64,000 nucleotides of DNA from Prochlorococcus sp. AG-347-E03 (GCA_003279115.1 QCBG01000005.1:1-64000); one strand, 5' to 3'; positions 49,339 to 61,255 are shown, numbered from the stretch's first letter. Numbers and translations: made by a program. The notes: generated from the letters alone by a model not told the origin.

Positions 49339-49368
49339 ATAAAATTTAATTTTTAAAATATTCCATAA

Positions 49369-49416
49369 GTCAGGAATCATTAAAGTCAGGAATCATTAAA
49401 GTCAGGAATCATTAAT
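49369..49416 (+). repeat. Three tandem copies of 16-bp GTCAGGAATCATTAAA
   Basis: Copies at 49369-49384, 49385-49400 and 49401-49416 (last copy ends ...TTAAT). Confidence 0.98.
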
Positions 49417-49492
49417 TTAGTTAATTTTTAATCAAAAAACCCAAATAATGAATTGAGATTAACTATGTTATTTAATGTAATAAAAAAAAAGA

Positions 49493-50770
49493 GTGTTAGA
49501 TCAAAAATTAATAAGAGAAAACCCAACATTTGTTGAAGAGAATTTATCCTTAAGAGGAAAAGTTTACAAGATATCTCATATTCATGAATTAACTGTTAAG
49601 AAAAAGGAAATTGACATAGAAATATCCAGTCTTCAATCTGAGAGTAAAAAATTAAGCAAATTAATCGGTCAAGTTATTGGAAAATCCCAAAATAATAATT
49701 CACAAGAATTAAATGATTTAAAGAAAAAGGGAAACGAATACAGAATTAAAATTTCTGAACTAGAAGAGAAACAAAGAATATTAGAAAAAGAAGTAGATGA
49801 TGAGATTTATAATTTGCCAAATTTTCCTAGCAAAGATGCGCCTATTGGGAAAGATGAAAGTGATAATTTACAAATAAAAACTTGGGGGGATCCTCTTATA
49901 AATGAGAATATAAAATCACACTGGGAAATCGGAGAAAGTCTTAATATTTTTGACTCTGTAAAATCAACAAAAATATCAAAAAGTCGTTTTATCACACTTA
50001 TAGGCAATGGTGCCAGATTAGAGAGGGCATTAATTAATTTTATGCTCGATACACATACGAAAAATGGTTACTTGGAGTTAATGCCGCCAGCTTTAGTAAA
50101 TTCAGAAAGTCTTACCGGATCTGGTCAATTACCTAAATTTTCAAATGAAAGTTTTAAGTGTTCTAATGATGATTTATGGCTTTCTCCAACAGCTGAAGTT
50201 CCACTAACTGCTTTACATAGAAACGAGCTTATTGATCCCAAGCATTTACCCATTAAGTACGTTGCATATAGTCCATGTTTCAGGAGAGAAGCTGGAAGTT
50301 ATGGAAGGGATACTAAAGGTTTAATAAGACTTCATCAATTTAATAAGGTTGAACTCTATTGGTTTTGTGATCCAAGTAAATCTTTAGAAGCGCATAAAAA
50401 GATTACTTCTGATGCAGAAAGCATTTTAAAAAAGCTCAACTTACCTTACAGATTAGTAGATATTTGTACTGGAGATTTAGGCTTTTCTTCTAGTAGAACT
50501 TTTGATCTTGAAGTTTGGCTTCCCAGTAGTAAATGTTATAGAGAAATTTCAAGTTGCAGTAATTGCCTTGACTTTCAAGCACGTAGATCATCAATAAGAT
50601 CAAAAATTGATAAAAAAAATAAATATATACATACCTTAAATGGTAGTGGTCTTGCTATTGGAAGAACAATGGCAGCGATTCTTGAGAATGGCCAACAAAC
50701 AGATGGTAGCGTTAAGATTCCAGATGCTCTAGTTCCATATTTTGGATCAAATTTTTTAAAAACTGCTTAA
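49493..50770 (+). CDS. serS: Seryl-tRNA synthetase
   Basis: [65 protein letters not shown] start. Confidence 0.97.
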   Translation: MLDQKLIRENPTFVEENLSLRGKVYKISHIHELTVKKKEIDIEISSLQSESKKLSKLIGQVIGKSQNNNSQELNDLKKKGNEYRIKISELEEKQRILEKEVDDEIYNLPNFPSKDAPIGKDESDNLQIKTWGDPLINENIKSHWEIGESLNIFDSVKSTKISKSRFITLIGNGARLERALINFMLDTHTKNGYLELMPPALVNSESLTGSGQLPKFSNESFKCSNDDLWLSPTAEVPLTALHRNELIDPKHLPIKYVAYSPCFRREAGSYGRDTKGLIRLHQFNKVELYWFCDPSKSLEAHKKITSDAESILKKLNLPYRLVDICTGDLGFSSSRTFDLEVWLPSSKCYREISSCSNCLDFQARRSSIRSKIDKKNKYIHTLNGSGLAIGRTMAAILENGQQTDGSVKIPDALVPYFGSNFLKTA

Positions 50771-50779
50771 TATAAAAAA

Positions 50780-51859
50780 ATGAATGTTTTAACCTCAATA
50801 ACAGTACTTGGATTCCTCATATTTTTTCATGAGATGGGGCATTTTCTTGCGGCTATTTTACAAGGTATTTATGTTGATGGATTTTCAATTGGCTTTGGGC
50901 CCTCAATTATTAAAAAAAAAGTTAAAAATATTACTTATTCATTCAGAGCCTTTCCTCTTGGAGGCTTTGTATCCTTCCCTGATGAAGAACTAAATAATAT
51001 TGACCCTAAAGATCCAAATCTTTTAAAAAATAGGCCAATAATTCAAAGAGTTATTGTAATTTCTGCTGGCGTATTTGCCAACTTGATACTTGCTTACTCA
51101 ATCTTAATTATAAATGTAACTACTGTTGGTATTCCATTTGATCCAGAACCAGGGATTTTAGTTTTGGCTACTCAACCTGAGAAGGCTGCATCTCTTGCTG
51201 GTTTAGAACCAGGGGATAAAATATTAGAAATCGAAACTAATACTTTAGGAGTTGGGGATCAAGCAGTTTCCACTTTAGTAAAAGAAATTCAAAATTCATC
51301 AGACGAACCAATTTCAATAAAAATTGAAAGGGATGGGAGTTTCAAAGATTTAACTTTGGTACCAAAAAATATTGATGGAAAAGGCACAATAGGTGCTCAA
51401 TTACAACCAAATATAAGAAAAGAAACTAAAAAGACAAAAAACGTTTTCGAACTTTTTAAATACACCAATAATGAATTTTCATCACTTTTAGTAAAAACAA
51501 TTCAAGGTTATAAAGGTTTAATAACAAATTTCTCATCAACAGCTCAACAATTAAGTGGGCCGGTAAAAATCGTTGAAATCGGTGCACAATTATCTCAACA
51601 AGGTGGAACAGGCATATTATTATTTGCGGCTTTAATCTCTATTAATTTAGCAGTACTTAATTCATTACCTTTACCATTGTTAGATGGTGGACAACTTCTT
51701 TTCACTATAATTGAAGGTTTTAGGGGTAAACCTGTTCCAGTCAAGGTGCAAATGGTTGTTACTCAATCCAGTTTTTTTCTTTTAGTTGGACTAAGTGTTC
51801 TGCTTATTATCAGAGATACTAGTCAACTATTAATCGTGCAAAGGTTATTAAACCAATAA
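50780..51859 (+). CDS. rseP: Site-2 protease RseP-like zinc metalloprotease
   Basis: FFHEMGHFLAA (HExxH), PDZ region, LNSLPLPLLDGGQL. Confidence 0.95.
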   Translation: MNVLTSITVLGFLIFFHEMGHFLAAILQGIYVDGFSIGFGPSIIKKKVKNITYSFRAFPLGGFVSFPDEELNNIDPKDPNLLKNRPIIQRVIVISAGVFANLILAYSILIINVTTVGIPFDPEPGILVLATQPEKAASLAGLEPGDKILEIETNTLGVGDQAVSTLVKEIQNSSDEPISIKIERDGSFKDLTLVPKNIDGKGTIGAQLQPNIRKETKKTKNVFELFKYTNNEFSSLLVKTIQGYKGLITNFSSTAQQLSGPVKIVEIGAQLSQQGGTGILLFAALISINLAVLNSLPLPLLDGGQLLFTIIEGFRGKPVPVKVQMVVTQSSFFLLVGLSVLLIIRDTSQLLIVQRLLNQ

Positions 51860-51923
51860 ATAAATTTTAAAAACTGTTCTCCAAGCTGTTAGTATAGTAA
51901 TTAGTTTTAAATATTCTGACTAA

Positions 51924-52226
51924 ATGGCGAAAAAGTCCATGATTGCGAGAGAAGTAAAACGCAAAAAACTTGTGAAGCAATATGCTGCAAAAAGGAAAGC
52001 ATTATTAAATGAATTTAATGCCGCAAAAGATCCAATGGAAAGGTTAGAAATTCATAGAAAGATTCAAGGTCTGCCAAGGAACTCTGCACCAAATAGAGTA
52101 AGAAATAGGTGTTGGGCAACTGGTAAACCTAGAGGAGTATATAGAGATTTTGGTCTTTGCAGGAATCAGTTAAGACAAAGAGCTCATAACGGTGAACTTC
52201 CTGGAGTAGTTAAATCAAGTTGGTAG
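51924..52226 (+). CDS. rpsN: 30S ribosomal protein S14
   Basis: [20 protein letters not shown]...[29 protein letters not shown]. Confidence 0.98.
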   Translation: MAKKSMIAREVKRKKLVKQYAAKRKALLNEFNAAKDPMERLEIHRKIQGLPRNSAPNRVRNRCWATGKPRGVYRDFGLCRNQLRQRAHNGELPGVVKSSW

Positions 52227-52396
52227 TATAAGTTTTCAACTTAAGTACTTTATTTCTCAAGAAAAAATAATACTTTTAGAAAATAAACTCATTTTTTGGA
52301 CATTTTTAAAAATTTTTATAGCTTATCTAAATAATTTACTCAATATGTCCCTTTTAAATGTAAGAATAAATTATGTATAGATTTATAATTTAAAAA

Positions 52397-54562
52397 GTGG
52401 AAGGACAAAATAAGTCGATCACGTTTGACGGACGAGAGATACGACTAACTACAGGACTATATGCTCCTCAAGCAAGTGGATCAGTAATGATTGAGTGTGG
52501 TGATACCTCACTATTAGTTACAGCGACAAAAACTGTCAAAAAAGAAACATCAGACTTTCTACCTCTGATATGCGACTATGAAGAAAAACTTTATGCTGCA
52601 GGGAGAATTCCTGGTGGCTTTATGAGAAGAGAAGGTCGCCCACCAGAAAGAGCGACTTTAATTGCAAGATTAATTGATAGGCCAATGAGGCCACTTTTCC
52701 CCACATGGATGAGGGATGAGATTCAAATAGTCGCATCATGCCTTTCTCTAGATGAAAGAGTTCCAGCAGATGTTTTGGCTGTTACGGGGGCTTCAATAGC
52801 AACTTTAGTTGGAGAGATTCCATTTTATGGGCCAATGGCTGCCGTAAGAGTTGGGCTTATAGGAGATGATTTCATCTTAAATCCTAGCTATAGAGAGATT
52901 GAGAAAGGAGATTTAGACATTGTTGTTGCAGGGTCACCAGACGGTATCGTCATGATTGAAGCAGGTGCGAATCAATTATCAGAGCAAGATACAATTGAAG
53001 CTATAGATTTCGGATATGAGGCTGTTACTGAGCTTATTAAATCGCAAGAAGTTTTACTACAAGATTTAGGAATAAAACAGATTAAGCCATCTGAACCTGA
53101 AGAAGATAAAACATTGCCCTCTTATTTAGAGAAAAATTGTACAAAACCTATTGAGTTAGTTTTAAAGAAATTTGACCTTTCAAAGGAAGAGAGAGATCTT
53201 GAACTCGAAAAAATTAAAACTGAAACTCAAAGCAAAATTGATTCACTTAAAGATGACAATCAAGTAAAAGTTCTAACCTCAGAAAATGAAAAATTACTTC
53301 ATTCCGACTTTAAAAAATTAACAAAAAGATTAATGAGGTCGCAAATTATAAATGATGGGAAAAGAGTTGATGGAAGAAATCTCGATGAAGTTAGAAAAAT
53401 ATCAGCCTCTGCAGGAATTCTTCCAAAAAGAGTTCATGGCTCTGCACTTTTTCAAAGAGGTCTAACTCAAGTCTTATCTACTACTACTCTTGGCACACCA
53501 AGCGATGCTCAAGAGATGGATGATTTAAATCCAAGCACTGAAAAAACATATTTGCATCACTATAATTTCCCTCCTTATTCGGTGGGCGAAACAAGACCAA
53601 TGAGAACTCCAGGCAGAAGAGAAATTGGCCATGGAGCATTAGCTGAAAGAGCAATAATACCCGTGCTGCCTGGTAAAGAAACATTTCCTTATGTTTTAAG
53701 AGTAGTAAGTGAAGTTTTAAGTTCTAACGGATCAACCTCAATGGGTTCAGTATGTGGAAGTACTCTTTCATTATTAGATGCAGGAGTTCCTCTAAAAGCA
53801 CTTGTAAGCGGTACTGCTATGGGCTTAATTAAAGAAGGTAAAGACGTTAGAATTCTTACAGATATTCAAGGAATTGAAGACTTTCTTGGAGACATGGATT
53901 TTAAGGTTGCTGGTACTGATAAAGGAATTACTGCCTTACAAATGGATATGAAAATTACAGGTTTACCAGTCTCTATTATTTCTGATGCAATTAAAAAAGC
54001 TCGACCTGCAAGATTACATATCTTAGAAAAGATGCAAGCGGCTATAGATAAACCTCAAGAATCGCTCTCTCCCCACGCTCCAAGACTTTTAAGCTTTAGG
54101 ATTGATCCTGAGCTTATAGGAACCGTAATTGGCCCTGGCGGAAGAACTATCAAAGGAATTACTGAGAGAACCAATACAAAAATAGATATAGAAGATGGAG
54201 GAATTGTAACTATTGCATCTCATGATGGAGCTGCAGCTGAAGAAGCTCAAAAGATAATTGAGGGATTAACACGCAAGGTTCATGAAGGTGAAATTTTTAC
54301 TGGAGTTGTCACTCGAATAATTCCGATTGGCGCATTTGTTGAAATTCTACCTGGTAAGGAGGGCATGGTTCATATATCCCAACTATCTGAAGCTAGAGTA
54401 GAGAGGGTTGAAGATGTTGTAAGGCAAGGTGATGAAGTAACCGTAAGGGTTCGCGAAATTGACAGCAGAGGAAGGATCAATCTTACTTTAAGGGGAGTTT
54501 CACAAAATGGAGGTATGTCTTATCCTGAGCCAACACCTACGCCGGTTGCGCCTTTAAATTAA
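52397..54562 (+). CDS. pnp: Polyribonucleotide nucleotidyltransferase
   Basis: [30 protein letters not shown] domain [16 protein letters not shown]1 domain; GTG start. Confidence 0.98.
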   Translation: MEGQNKSITFDGREIRLTTGLYAPQASGSVMIECGDTSLLVTATKTVKKETSDFLPLICDYEEKLYAAGRIPGGFMRREGRPPERATLIARLIDRPMRPLFPTWMRDEIQIVASCLSLDERVPADVLAVTGASIATLVGEIPFYGPMAAVRVGLIGDDFILNPSYREIEKGDLDIVVAGSPDGIVMIEAGANQLSEQDTIEAIDFGYEAVTELIKSQEVLLQDLGIKQIKPSEPEEDKTLPSYLEKNCTKPIELVLKKFDLSKEERDLELEKIKTETQSKIDSLKDDNQVKVLTSENEKLLHSDFKKLTKRLMRSQIINDGKRVDGRNLDEVRKISASAGILPKRVHGSALFQRGLTQVLSTTTLGTPSDAQEMDDLNPSTEKTYLHHYNFPPYSVGETRPMRTPGRREIGHGALAERAIIPVLPGKETFPYVLRVVSEVLSSNGSTSMGSVCGSTLSLLDAGVPLKALVSGTAMGLIKEGKDVRILTDIQGIEDFLGDMDFKVAGTDKGITALQMDMKITGLPVSIISDAIKKARPARLHILEKMQAAIDKPQESLSPHAPRLLSFRIDPELIGTVIGPGGRTIKGITERTNTKIDIEDGGIVTIASHDGAAAEEAQKIIEGLTRKVHEGEIFTGVVTRIIPIGAFVEILPGKEGMVHISQLSEARVERVEDVVRQGDEVTVRVREIDSRGRINLTLRGVSQNGGMSYPEPTPTPVAPLN

Positions 54563-54566
54563 TACT

Positions 54567-55463
54567 CTAAGGATAAATATTATATTCTTTAATAATTTCT
54601 TTTACTTCGGAGCATATTCTTTTATGGTTTTTTTTATTATTAGTGGCAATTATTATTCCTGAATGTTTTAAATCGGTACTACCATAAACCAATTCCTCAT
54701 TATCAATATTGGTTATTGATCCCCCAGCCGCTTTTAAAATAGCTTCCGGTGCAGCAAAATCCCAATCTTTTGGAGCAGTTTTGCCTGGCAAACTCAATGC
54801 AATATAAATATCACTTTCTCCTCTAATAATTGAAGCAACTTTACAACCAATACTACCCATTAAAATAGTTTTCTTGAAATTAATCTTTTCAATTAAATCC
54901 TTTAATTTTTGATTCCTATGGTTTTTGCTTGTAACAATAGTCATCTTTTCGAGAATATTTGTTTCAGACAAGTTTTGTTTGCGAATATTTCCATCTCTGT
55001 TCTCACACCAAATTTTTTCTTCATAAGAAATCCATAATTCATCTTTTTCAGGGATAAGAACGATACCAATATATGGCTTTCGTTTATAGTTCAGGGCTAA
55101 ATGCATTGCGTAACTTTGCGTTCCTTGAATAAAATCTTTAGTCCCGTCTAAAGGATCAAGAACCCATAGCCAGTCAACATTATTGAAATAATTAGATTGT
55201 ATTTTAAAATTTTCTTCGCTCAAAATCTCCCAATTAGTATCTTGATATATTTGGTTTATTCTGTTAATAATTAATTCGTTTACTTCTAAATCAGCTAATG
55301 TTACGGGATCATCATTATTTTTATTTTTAAGAATTTCGTTTTTTTGTTCTAATTTTTTAATAATATTGGCATAGTACAACAAGATATCTGCAGCTTCCCA
55401 ACTCAAACTCCTCAGATTATCTATTAGATCATTAATTTCTACTCCGAAAGGTAATTTAACCAC
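54567..55463 (-). CDS. cysQ: 3'(2'),5'-bisphosphate nucleotidase, inositol monophosphatase family
   Basis: ILSEENFK, WVLDPLDGTKDFIQGTQSYAMHLAL, APKDWDFAAPEAIL. Confidence 0.92.
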   Translation of the reverse strand: MVKLPFGVEINDLIDNLRSLSWEAADILLYYANIIKKLEQKNEILKNKNNDDPVTLADLEVNELIINRINQIYQDTNWEILSEENFKIQSNYFNNVDWLWVLDPLDGTKDFIQGTQSYAMHLALNYKRKPYIGIVLIPEKDELWISYEEKIWCENRDGNIRKQNLSETNILEKMTIVTSKNHRNQKLKDLIEKINFKKTILMGSIGCKVASIIRGESDIYIALSLPGKTAPKDWDFAAPEAILKAAGGSITNIDNEELVYGSTDLKHSGIIIATNNKKNHKRICSEVKEIIKEYNIYP

Positions 55464-55466
55464 TTA

Positions 55467-56330
55467 ATGACAAATAATTCCTCATTATCTCATAGAAAAG
55501 AAGAACCTGAGGAAGGAATTTTATATTTAGTGGGTACACCGATTGGAAATTTAAATGATATGTCTCCAAGAGCAATAAATATTCTTGCAAATGTCTCTCT
55601 CATTGCTTGCGAAGACACAAGACAAACCAGAAAAATAATGAATAAATTTAGTATTTCTAATAATTTAGTAAGTTTTAATAAAGAAAATTCTTTAAAAAAA
55701 ATTCCCAATTTAATTAATGACCTTAAAGCAGGCAAGTCAATTGCACTTGTGAGTGACGCAGGAATGCCAGGAATTTGTGATCCTGGGGAAAACTTAGTTA
55801 GACATGTCAAATCTCAGGGATATGATGTTATTTGTATACCAGGAGCTTGTGCGGCAATAACAGCTCTCGTCTCAAGTGGAATGCCATCTTCTAAATTTAT
55901 CTTCGAAGGTTTCCTTCCTAAAAAAAAGGTTGATAGAGAAAAAATTCTTTTTGAAATTAGTAAGAATGAGAAAACAACTATAGTTTATGAATCTCCCCAT
56001 CGACTTAAGAAATTTTTGAGAGAATTATTAGATTTCTGTGGAGGTGAAAGAGAAATTCTTGTAGCGAGAGAATTAACTAAAAAATTTGAAGAACATTTGG
56101 TTAATAGAATTGATAGTACAGTAGAATTTTTTAAAGATAAAGAGGTGATTGGTGAGATAACAATAGTAATAAGAGGTATTCACAAAGATAAAAATGAAGA
56201 AATTAATAAGTCAGATTTAAAGAAGGATCTGAATGAATTAACTAATGCAGGTTTAAGTTTGTCAGCAGCTTCAAAGTATTTAGCCAAAAAATATGGCATC
56301 AAAAAAAACATAATTTATAATTTAAGATAG
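55467..56330 (+). CDS. rsmI: 16S rRNA (cytidine(1402)-2'-O)-methyltransferase
   Basis: LYLVGTPIGNLNDMSPRAINIL, CEDTRQTRKIM, SDAGMPGICDPGENLV. Confidence 0.95.
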   Translation: MTNNSSLSHRKEEPEEGILYLVGTPIGNLNDMSPRAINILANVSLIACEDTRQTRKIMNKFSISNNLVSFNKENSLKKIPNLINDLKAGKSIALVSDAGMPGICDPGENLVRHVKSQGYDVICIPGACAAITALVSSGMPSSKFIFEGFLPKKKVDREKILFEISKNEKTTIVYESPHRLKKFLRELLDFCGGEREILVARELTKKFEEHLVNRIDSTVEFFKDKEVIGEITIVIRGIHKDKNEEINKSDLKKDLNELTNAGLSLSAASKYLAKKYGIKKNIIYNLR

Positions 56331-56349
56331 ATTTCAAAAAATTAAATAT

Positions 56350-56571
56350 ATGTCAGTAATTTTAAAAAAAATAATTTTTGCAACCACTTTTAATTCTTGT
56401 TTATTCATATTGTTATTAATTGGAATACAAAATAGCTCAATTAAAAGTAAGGTTAACTTCTTAATAAACGAAACGATTAAATTACCAATAAGTTTTATTA
56501 TTGGAGCAAGTTTTATTAGCGGTTCTTTAATGGGAAGTTTCTTAAATATTAATTTAACAAAGAAAAGTTAA
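56350..56571 (+). CDS. Small two-TM membrane protein (LapA/DUF1049-like)
   Basis: 73 aa with two hydrophobic segments, IQNSS...INETIKLPISFIIGASFISGSLMGS. Confidence 0.6.
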   Translation: MSVILKKIIFATTFNSCLFILLLIGIQNSSIKSKVNFLINETIKLPISFIIGASFISGSLMGSFLNINLTKKS

Positions 56572-56575
56572 TAGT

Positions 56576-57274
56576 TTAAAGAGCTATTAATTTCTCTTCA
56601 CTTACAATCCTAGATATTCCTCTTGAAACTAGGATGGGAGAGACAATTCTAAATACATCTGTATTAGGAACCTTAATAACTTTTTGTTCCTTACTACAAG
56701 CTCTTTTTGCTAATTTTAAATCGCAATATATTTCTATTGTTTTTCTCTGTAAATCTTCATTTGGGAGAAATTCCCATTCTGGATAATCTTTTAATAATTT
56801 TATTTCTAATTCAATATTTTTATGAACAATCATATATACAGTTTTGGGAAAATCAATTTCTTTTATAGGTATAGATGACAACTCTTTACGAGGAACATTT
56901 TCTATTTCGAAATCTAAAGGAGAAATTTCTACAAATTCTGTACTTGAGAAATTATTATTATCAGTTTGATTAGCATCGAAAGTTTGCTCATTGCTAAATT
57001 CATTTTTAGAAGATTTCTTTGCTAATTCAGGATCATTTTTTTTCTTTATGTCTTTTTCCTCAAGAATACTTAATTCATGAAAATTATTATGATTTTCAAG
57101 TAATTGCTTATAAATTATTTCCCCAAGACTTTTTTTCAAGTTTCTAGATATTGTTGCTATTGTACAATTAAACTCCTCTGATAAAACTTCAATAGTTTTA
57201 CCATTTTTAAAATATTCAGCTATTTCACTTTTTTGTTTTTCTGTAAGTCTCTTAGCCATATTTAATTTTTTCAT
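56576..57274 (-). CDS. HTH-domain hypothetical protein
   Basis: N-terminal LTEKQKSEIAEYFKNGKTIEVLSEEFNCTIATISRNLKKSLG HTH; charged linker; a start at the internal MAKRLTEKQ is possible. Confidence 0.75.
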   Translation of the reverse strand: MKKLNMAKRLTEKQKSEIAEYFKNGKTIEVLSEEFNCTIATISRNLKKSLGEIIYKQLLENHNNFHELSILEEKDIKKKNDPELAKKSSKNEFSNEQTFDANQTDNNNFSSTEFVEISPLDFEIENVPRKELSSIPIKEIDFPKTVYMIVHKNIELEIKLLKDYPEWEFLPNEDLQRKTIEIYCDLKLAKRACSKEQKVIKVPNTDVFRIVSPILVSRGISRIVSEEKLIAL

Positions 57275-57495
57275 TCTTTCAAAATTTTACAATAATTCAG
57301 AGAAAAAAATAGATATCAATTTAAAAAATGATTTTTTTGAATTTATAGTATTTCTTTTTGATAATTTACTTGTTGTGAGTGCAGGGCTGTTTTAAAATAA
57401 AAAAGTTGTTTGGGTTATTTATAAATAGAACACTCAAAATAAGGTGAAATTTCATCTTTTGGAACTGTTCTGATTCATAAAACCAAAAAACTTCA

Positions 57496-57569
<74 letters not shown>

Positions 57570-57682
57570 TAAATTAAAAATTTTTAAACCCAGCATATCT
57601 AATATGGACAATACCAAAAATGACTCCATGAAATTTTTAGTATCTACTTTATTGTTATTATTCCATAAATAAAATATTTTTT

Positions 57683-59014
57683 TTGAAAACAATATTAAAT
57701 TTCAAAACTGGAATTTTTCTTTTTCGTTCAGGTATCTTTTTATTAGTTTCTGTGCCTGTACTATCCTCATTTTTATTTCTTTTTTCGATATTAATATCAT
57801 CTTATAAAAATTACAAAAATTTCTTATCTGACAAATATAATTATCCATTTTTTTTAGCTAGTTTTTTTCTAATAATTTCAGTATCTATATCTAGTTTAGA
57901 AACGTTCTCTAATAAAATTTCAGGCTGGAGCAATTATTTAAATTGGGTAAGTCTTTTTAATTGGCTTCCATTATTTTTTTGCATATGGGCATTTAAACCT
58001 TACTTATATTCTTCAAAATCAAGAAAAATAATTTTATTACTTTTACTTAGTGGCTCGGTTCCTCTAATAATTTCAGGTTATCTTCAAGTATTTTTTGACA
58101 TTCATGGGCCATTCAAGATTTTTAATGGATTAATAATATGGTTTCAAAGAGAAGGAGAACCTGGCCTAACTGGATTATTCAATAATAGAAATTATGCAAG
58201 TTTATGGTTCACAATATTGTGGCCTATTTGTTTAGCAATTTTGTCTCAAAGAAAAAATGGATCAAAATTTTTTATTTATATTTTTAGTATTTCAATAATT
58301 TCTTCTATTTATTTGACATTTTCTCGAAATGGATTCCTTAATCTATTTTTATCTTCTTTGATATTCTTGAAAGGCTCTTTATCAATTTGGTTATTTATTT
58401 TATTAATTTTATTAATAACATTATTAATAGCTGCGGTAACAAATATTTTCCCTTTAAGTTTTAAAGAATTTGCAATTAGTATAATACCTTCAGAAGTAAT
58501 AAAAAGATTTTCAATATTAGAGAACCTTGATGTTTTTACTTCAAATGCAAGATTCTCTATTTGGCTAAGCGCATTACAGTTTATAAAAGAAAGGCCTTTT
58601 CTTGGCTGGGGAGCAGCAACTTTTCCTATTTTATATAAAGCAGAGCATGATGTATGTTGTTATAAATCTTATCTTCAATGGTATGGTCATACTCACAATA
58701 TTCAACTTGAAATGGCTTTAAATTATGGTCTGCCTTTTTCATTTATAATTAATACAACATTGATTTTTATTCTTTATAAATCTTTTAAGAAAATTTTTAT
58801 TTTTAAAATAAGAGATAACAATCTTCAAGAAATAAACTTAAATAAGTTTGATAAAGCATGGTGGACAGCATCCTTTACTTTCTTTTTTAGTCAATTATTT
58901 GATATACACTACTATGATCTAAGATTAAATTTTGTATTTTGGATTTTCATATCTGGATTAATTATCAAAATACAAGAAAATAATAAAAAAAATCCGAATC
59001 CTAAAGGAATCTAG
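57683..59014 (+). CDS. O-antigen ligase/polymerase-like (Wzy_C) membrane protein
   Basis: GEPGLTGLFNNRNYASLW, FSRNGFLN, RFSIWLSALQFIKERPFLGWG, HTHNIQLEMALNYGLPF. Confidence 0.88.
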   Translation: MKTILNFKTGIFLFRSGIFLLVSVPVLSSFLFLFSILISSYKNYKNFLSDKYNYPFFLASFFLIISVSISSLETFSNKISGWSNYLNWVSLFNWLPLFFCIWAFKPYLYSSKSRKIILLLLLSGSVPLIISGYLQVFFDIHGPFKIFNGLIIWFQREGEPGLTGLFNNRNYASLWFTILWPICLAILSQRKNGSKFFIYIFSISIISSIYLTFSRNGFLNLFLSSLIFLKGSLSIWLFILLILLITLLIAAVTNIFPLSFKEFAISIIPSEVIKRFSILENLDVFTSNARFSIWLSALQFIKERPFLGWGAATFPILYKAEHDVCCYKSYLQWYGHTHNIQLEMALNYGLPFSFIINTTLIFILYKSFKKIFIFKIRDNNLQEINLNKFDKAWWTASFTFFFSQLFDIHYYDLRLNFVFWIFISGLIIKIQENNKKNPNPKGI

Positions 59015-59211
59015 TTTAATTATAAAAAGTAAATCATTAAAAATTTTTAAAATTAAATAACAAAATTAAATTATTTCATAACTTTTAATTGTAATTTTTT
59101 CAAACCATTAAAAATGGTATAAGATTATGAATATAGATTTTGTTTTTTGTATTAAAAAAAGATCTTTATTTCTTCTTTTAAAGAAAGATATATAATCTAC
59201 TTATTAATGAT

Positions 59212-60402
59212 ATGTGGTTTAAAGGGGTTAGGGTAAGTGCATTAATAGGGAGGGTTTTTACTGTAACCCTACTAACAAAATTTAATTATTTAGAAACCTC
59301 TGCAGCATTAGCCATATTATTTACTACAAGTAGTTTGTTTAATAGTGCTTTACCACCACTTCACAAAGAAATATATTTAAAAGCTGTTAAAAATAAAGTC
59401 TATAATTTAAGGGAAATTTTGATGAATTACCTTTTCCCTCTTTCATTAATTTTAATTTTTTCATCATTTATTGTCTGCATATTAATTAGAGATTTCCTAG
59501 ATCAATTTGATCCATCTTTATTCTTATATTCATTAATCTTTTTTTACTTAGTTACAGAAAAAATATTCGATGAGTTTAATAGATATTCGCTTACATTTCA
59601 AAAGTATTTCCCATGGAATATTATTTGTATTTCAAGAACTATTTTAAACAATATAATCTTTTTTATTTTAATAATTTCAGGAAAATATTCCGAAGAAATT
59701 ATTTTTAATTTCATTCTAATAATGTTTTCTATTTCTACTCTTAGCCCATTTTTATTAATATTAAAACCCTTGAAAATAAAAAGAACTTTAACTTATTTTT
59801 ATAAGAGGACTAAATATTCAAGCTTCAAATTATTAACTAATAAAAAAGTCCTCAAAGCTTGGTTAATTTCCTTATCAATGCTTTTACCTACATACAGTGA
59901 AAGAATAGCATCTTTAACAGCTGGCTCAAGTGAAAAAGGTAAAATGTATATTGCAGTTTCAATATTTCAACTAATAACATTTTTTGTAGATCTGCAAATT
60001 AATTCAAATAAAAAAGCTGAAATAATAAAAAATAAAAGTTTAAAAGAACTTTTAAGAAATTCGAAGATATTTATTTTCTCTTCTTTAATTATCACATTAG
60101 TATGTTTGGGCTATATTTTTTTCAATGTATCCGATGGCTTATACAATAATTTCAATAGTATTTCTACATTAATAATTTTAGGATCAAGTATTGTTTTGAA
60201 TTCTCTATCCTTAATTCAAGAAGAAAGAATTTTTTGGGCAAAAAAATATAAGTCGATTTTCATAGAAATGTTAATAATTTCCTCACTATTAATATTTTCT
60301 TTTATCTTCTTAAGATTTAATACTCTTATATTATCTATTGGTATAATTTCCACGAATATAGCCAGATTCACAATCTCAACGAAAATTGCGAATGAATATT
60401 AA
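59212..60402 (+). CDS. Polysaccharide export/flippase-like multi-TM protein
   Basis: About 10-12 hydrophobic segments; position among polysaccharide genes. Confidence 0.55.
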   Translation: MWFKGVRVSALIGRVFTVTLLTKFNYLETSAALAILFTTSSLFNSALPPLHKEIYLKAVKNKVYNLREILMNYLFPLSLILIFSSFIVCILIRDFLDQFDPSLFLYSLIFFYLVTEKIFDEFNRYSLTFQKYFPWNIICISRTILNNIIFFILIISGKYSEEIIFNFILIMFSISTLSPFLLILKPLKIKRTLTYFYKRTKYSSFKLLTNKKVLKAWLISLSMLLPTYSERIASLTAGSSEKGKMYIAVSIFQLITFFVDLQINSNKKAEIIKNKSLKELLRNSKIFIFSSLIITLVCLGYIFFNVSDGLYNNFNSISTLIILGSSIVLNSLSLIQEERIFWAKKYKSIFIEMLIISSLLIFSFIFLRFNTLILSIGIISTNIARFTISTKIANEY

Positions 60403-60487
60403 AAACTTTTAAGTCATTAATGCAATCTTTTCTATATTATGAAGTCTAATTTAAAGTAAAAATTATTAACTAATTTCATTTTTATAA

Positions 60488-61255
60488 GTGAAAAAAAAAT
60501 CGGATTTAGATATTGAACGCGAAAGATATTCAAAAAGGGCAAAAATAAATAAACAAAGTTCGAAAAAATTCAAACTAAAAAAAAGAAAAAATAATTTAAT
60601 AGATGCACCATATATTGAAATTTATTTTAAATCCCTTATTAGAAATTCAAAAAAAGGATTTAAAATTTTGGAAATTTGCTGTGGTGAAGGTGAACGAAGT
60701 GGTCCAATTTTAGAAAATTATAAAGACATAACATTTGCAGATATATCAAAAAATTCACTTGATGTTATTAAAAAAAACTATAGTTCTTTTTTAACGAAAA
60801 CTATTAATTTTAAGGAATGTAATATGGAAATACTTCCGTTTGATAATGAAATATTTGATATTGTCGCATGTGCAGGAGGTCTAAGCTATGGAAACAATAA
60901 ATTAGTTTTAAATGAAATTCATAGAGTTTTAAAACAAAATGGAATTTTTATATGTATTGATTCGTTAAATGAGAATCCTATTTATAAATTAAATAGATAT
61001 TTACATTATTTAAGGGGAAATAGAACAAAAAGTACATTAAAAAGAATGCCAGATAGAAAATTAATAGAGGATTATGATCGTAAATTTGGGATTACAAAAA
61101 TAAATTATTCAGGAACATTAATTTGGATACTCTATCCCCTTTCGAAAATAATCGGCTATAAAAAATCAAAAATCTTATCTGATTTTTTTGATAAAAATCT
61201 ACCAAAATGGATGTCCTTTAAATTTATTATGGAAGCAAAAAAGATATCTGAATAA
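60488..61255 (+). CDS. Class I SAM-dependent methyltransferase
   Basis: FKILEICCGEGERSGPILENY, ILPFDNEIFDIVACAGGLSYGNNKLVLNEIHRVLKQNGIFICIDSLNENP; GTG start. Confidence 0.88.
   Translation: MKKKSDLDIERERYSKRAKINKQSSKKFKLKKRKNNLIDAPYIEIYFKSLIRNSKKGFKILEICCGEGERSGPILENYKDITFADISKNSLDVIKKNYSSFLTKTINFKECNMEILPFDNEIFDIVACAGGLSYGNNKLVLNEIHRVLKQNGIFICIDSLNENPIYKLNRYLHYLRGNRTKSTLKRMPDRKLIEDYDRKFGITKINYSGTLIWILYPLSKIIGYKKSKILSDFFDKNLPKWMSFKFIMEAKKISE

Noticed and set aside
57604-57672. 22-aa ORF (MDNTKNDSMKFLVSTLLLLFHK) just after tRNA-Arg as an integrase remnant or leader.
   Set aside because: Too short and no recognisable similarity; AT-rich sequence yields such ORFs by chance.
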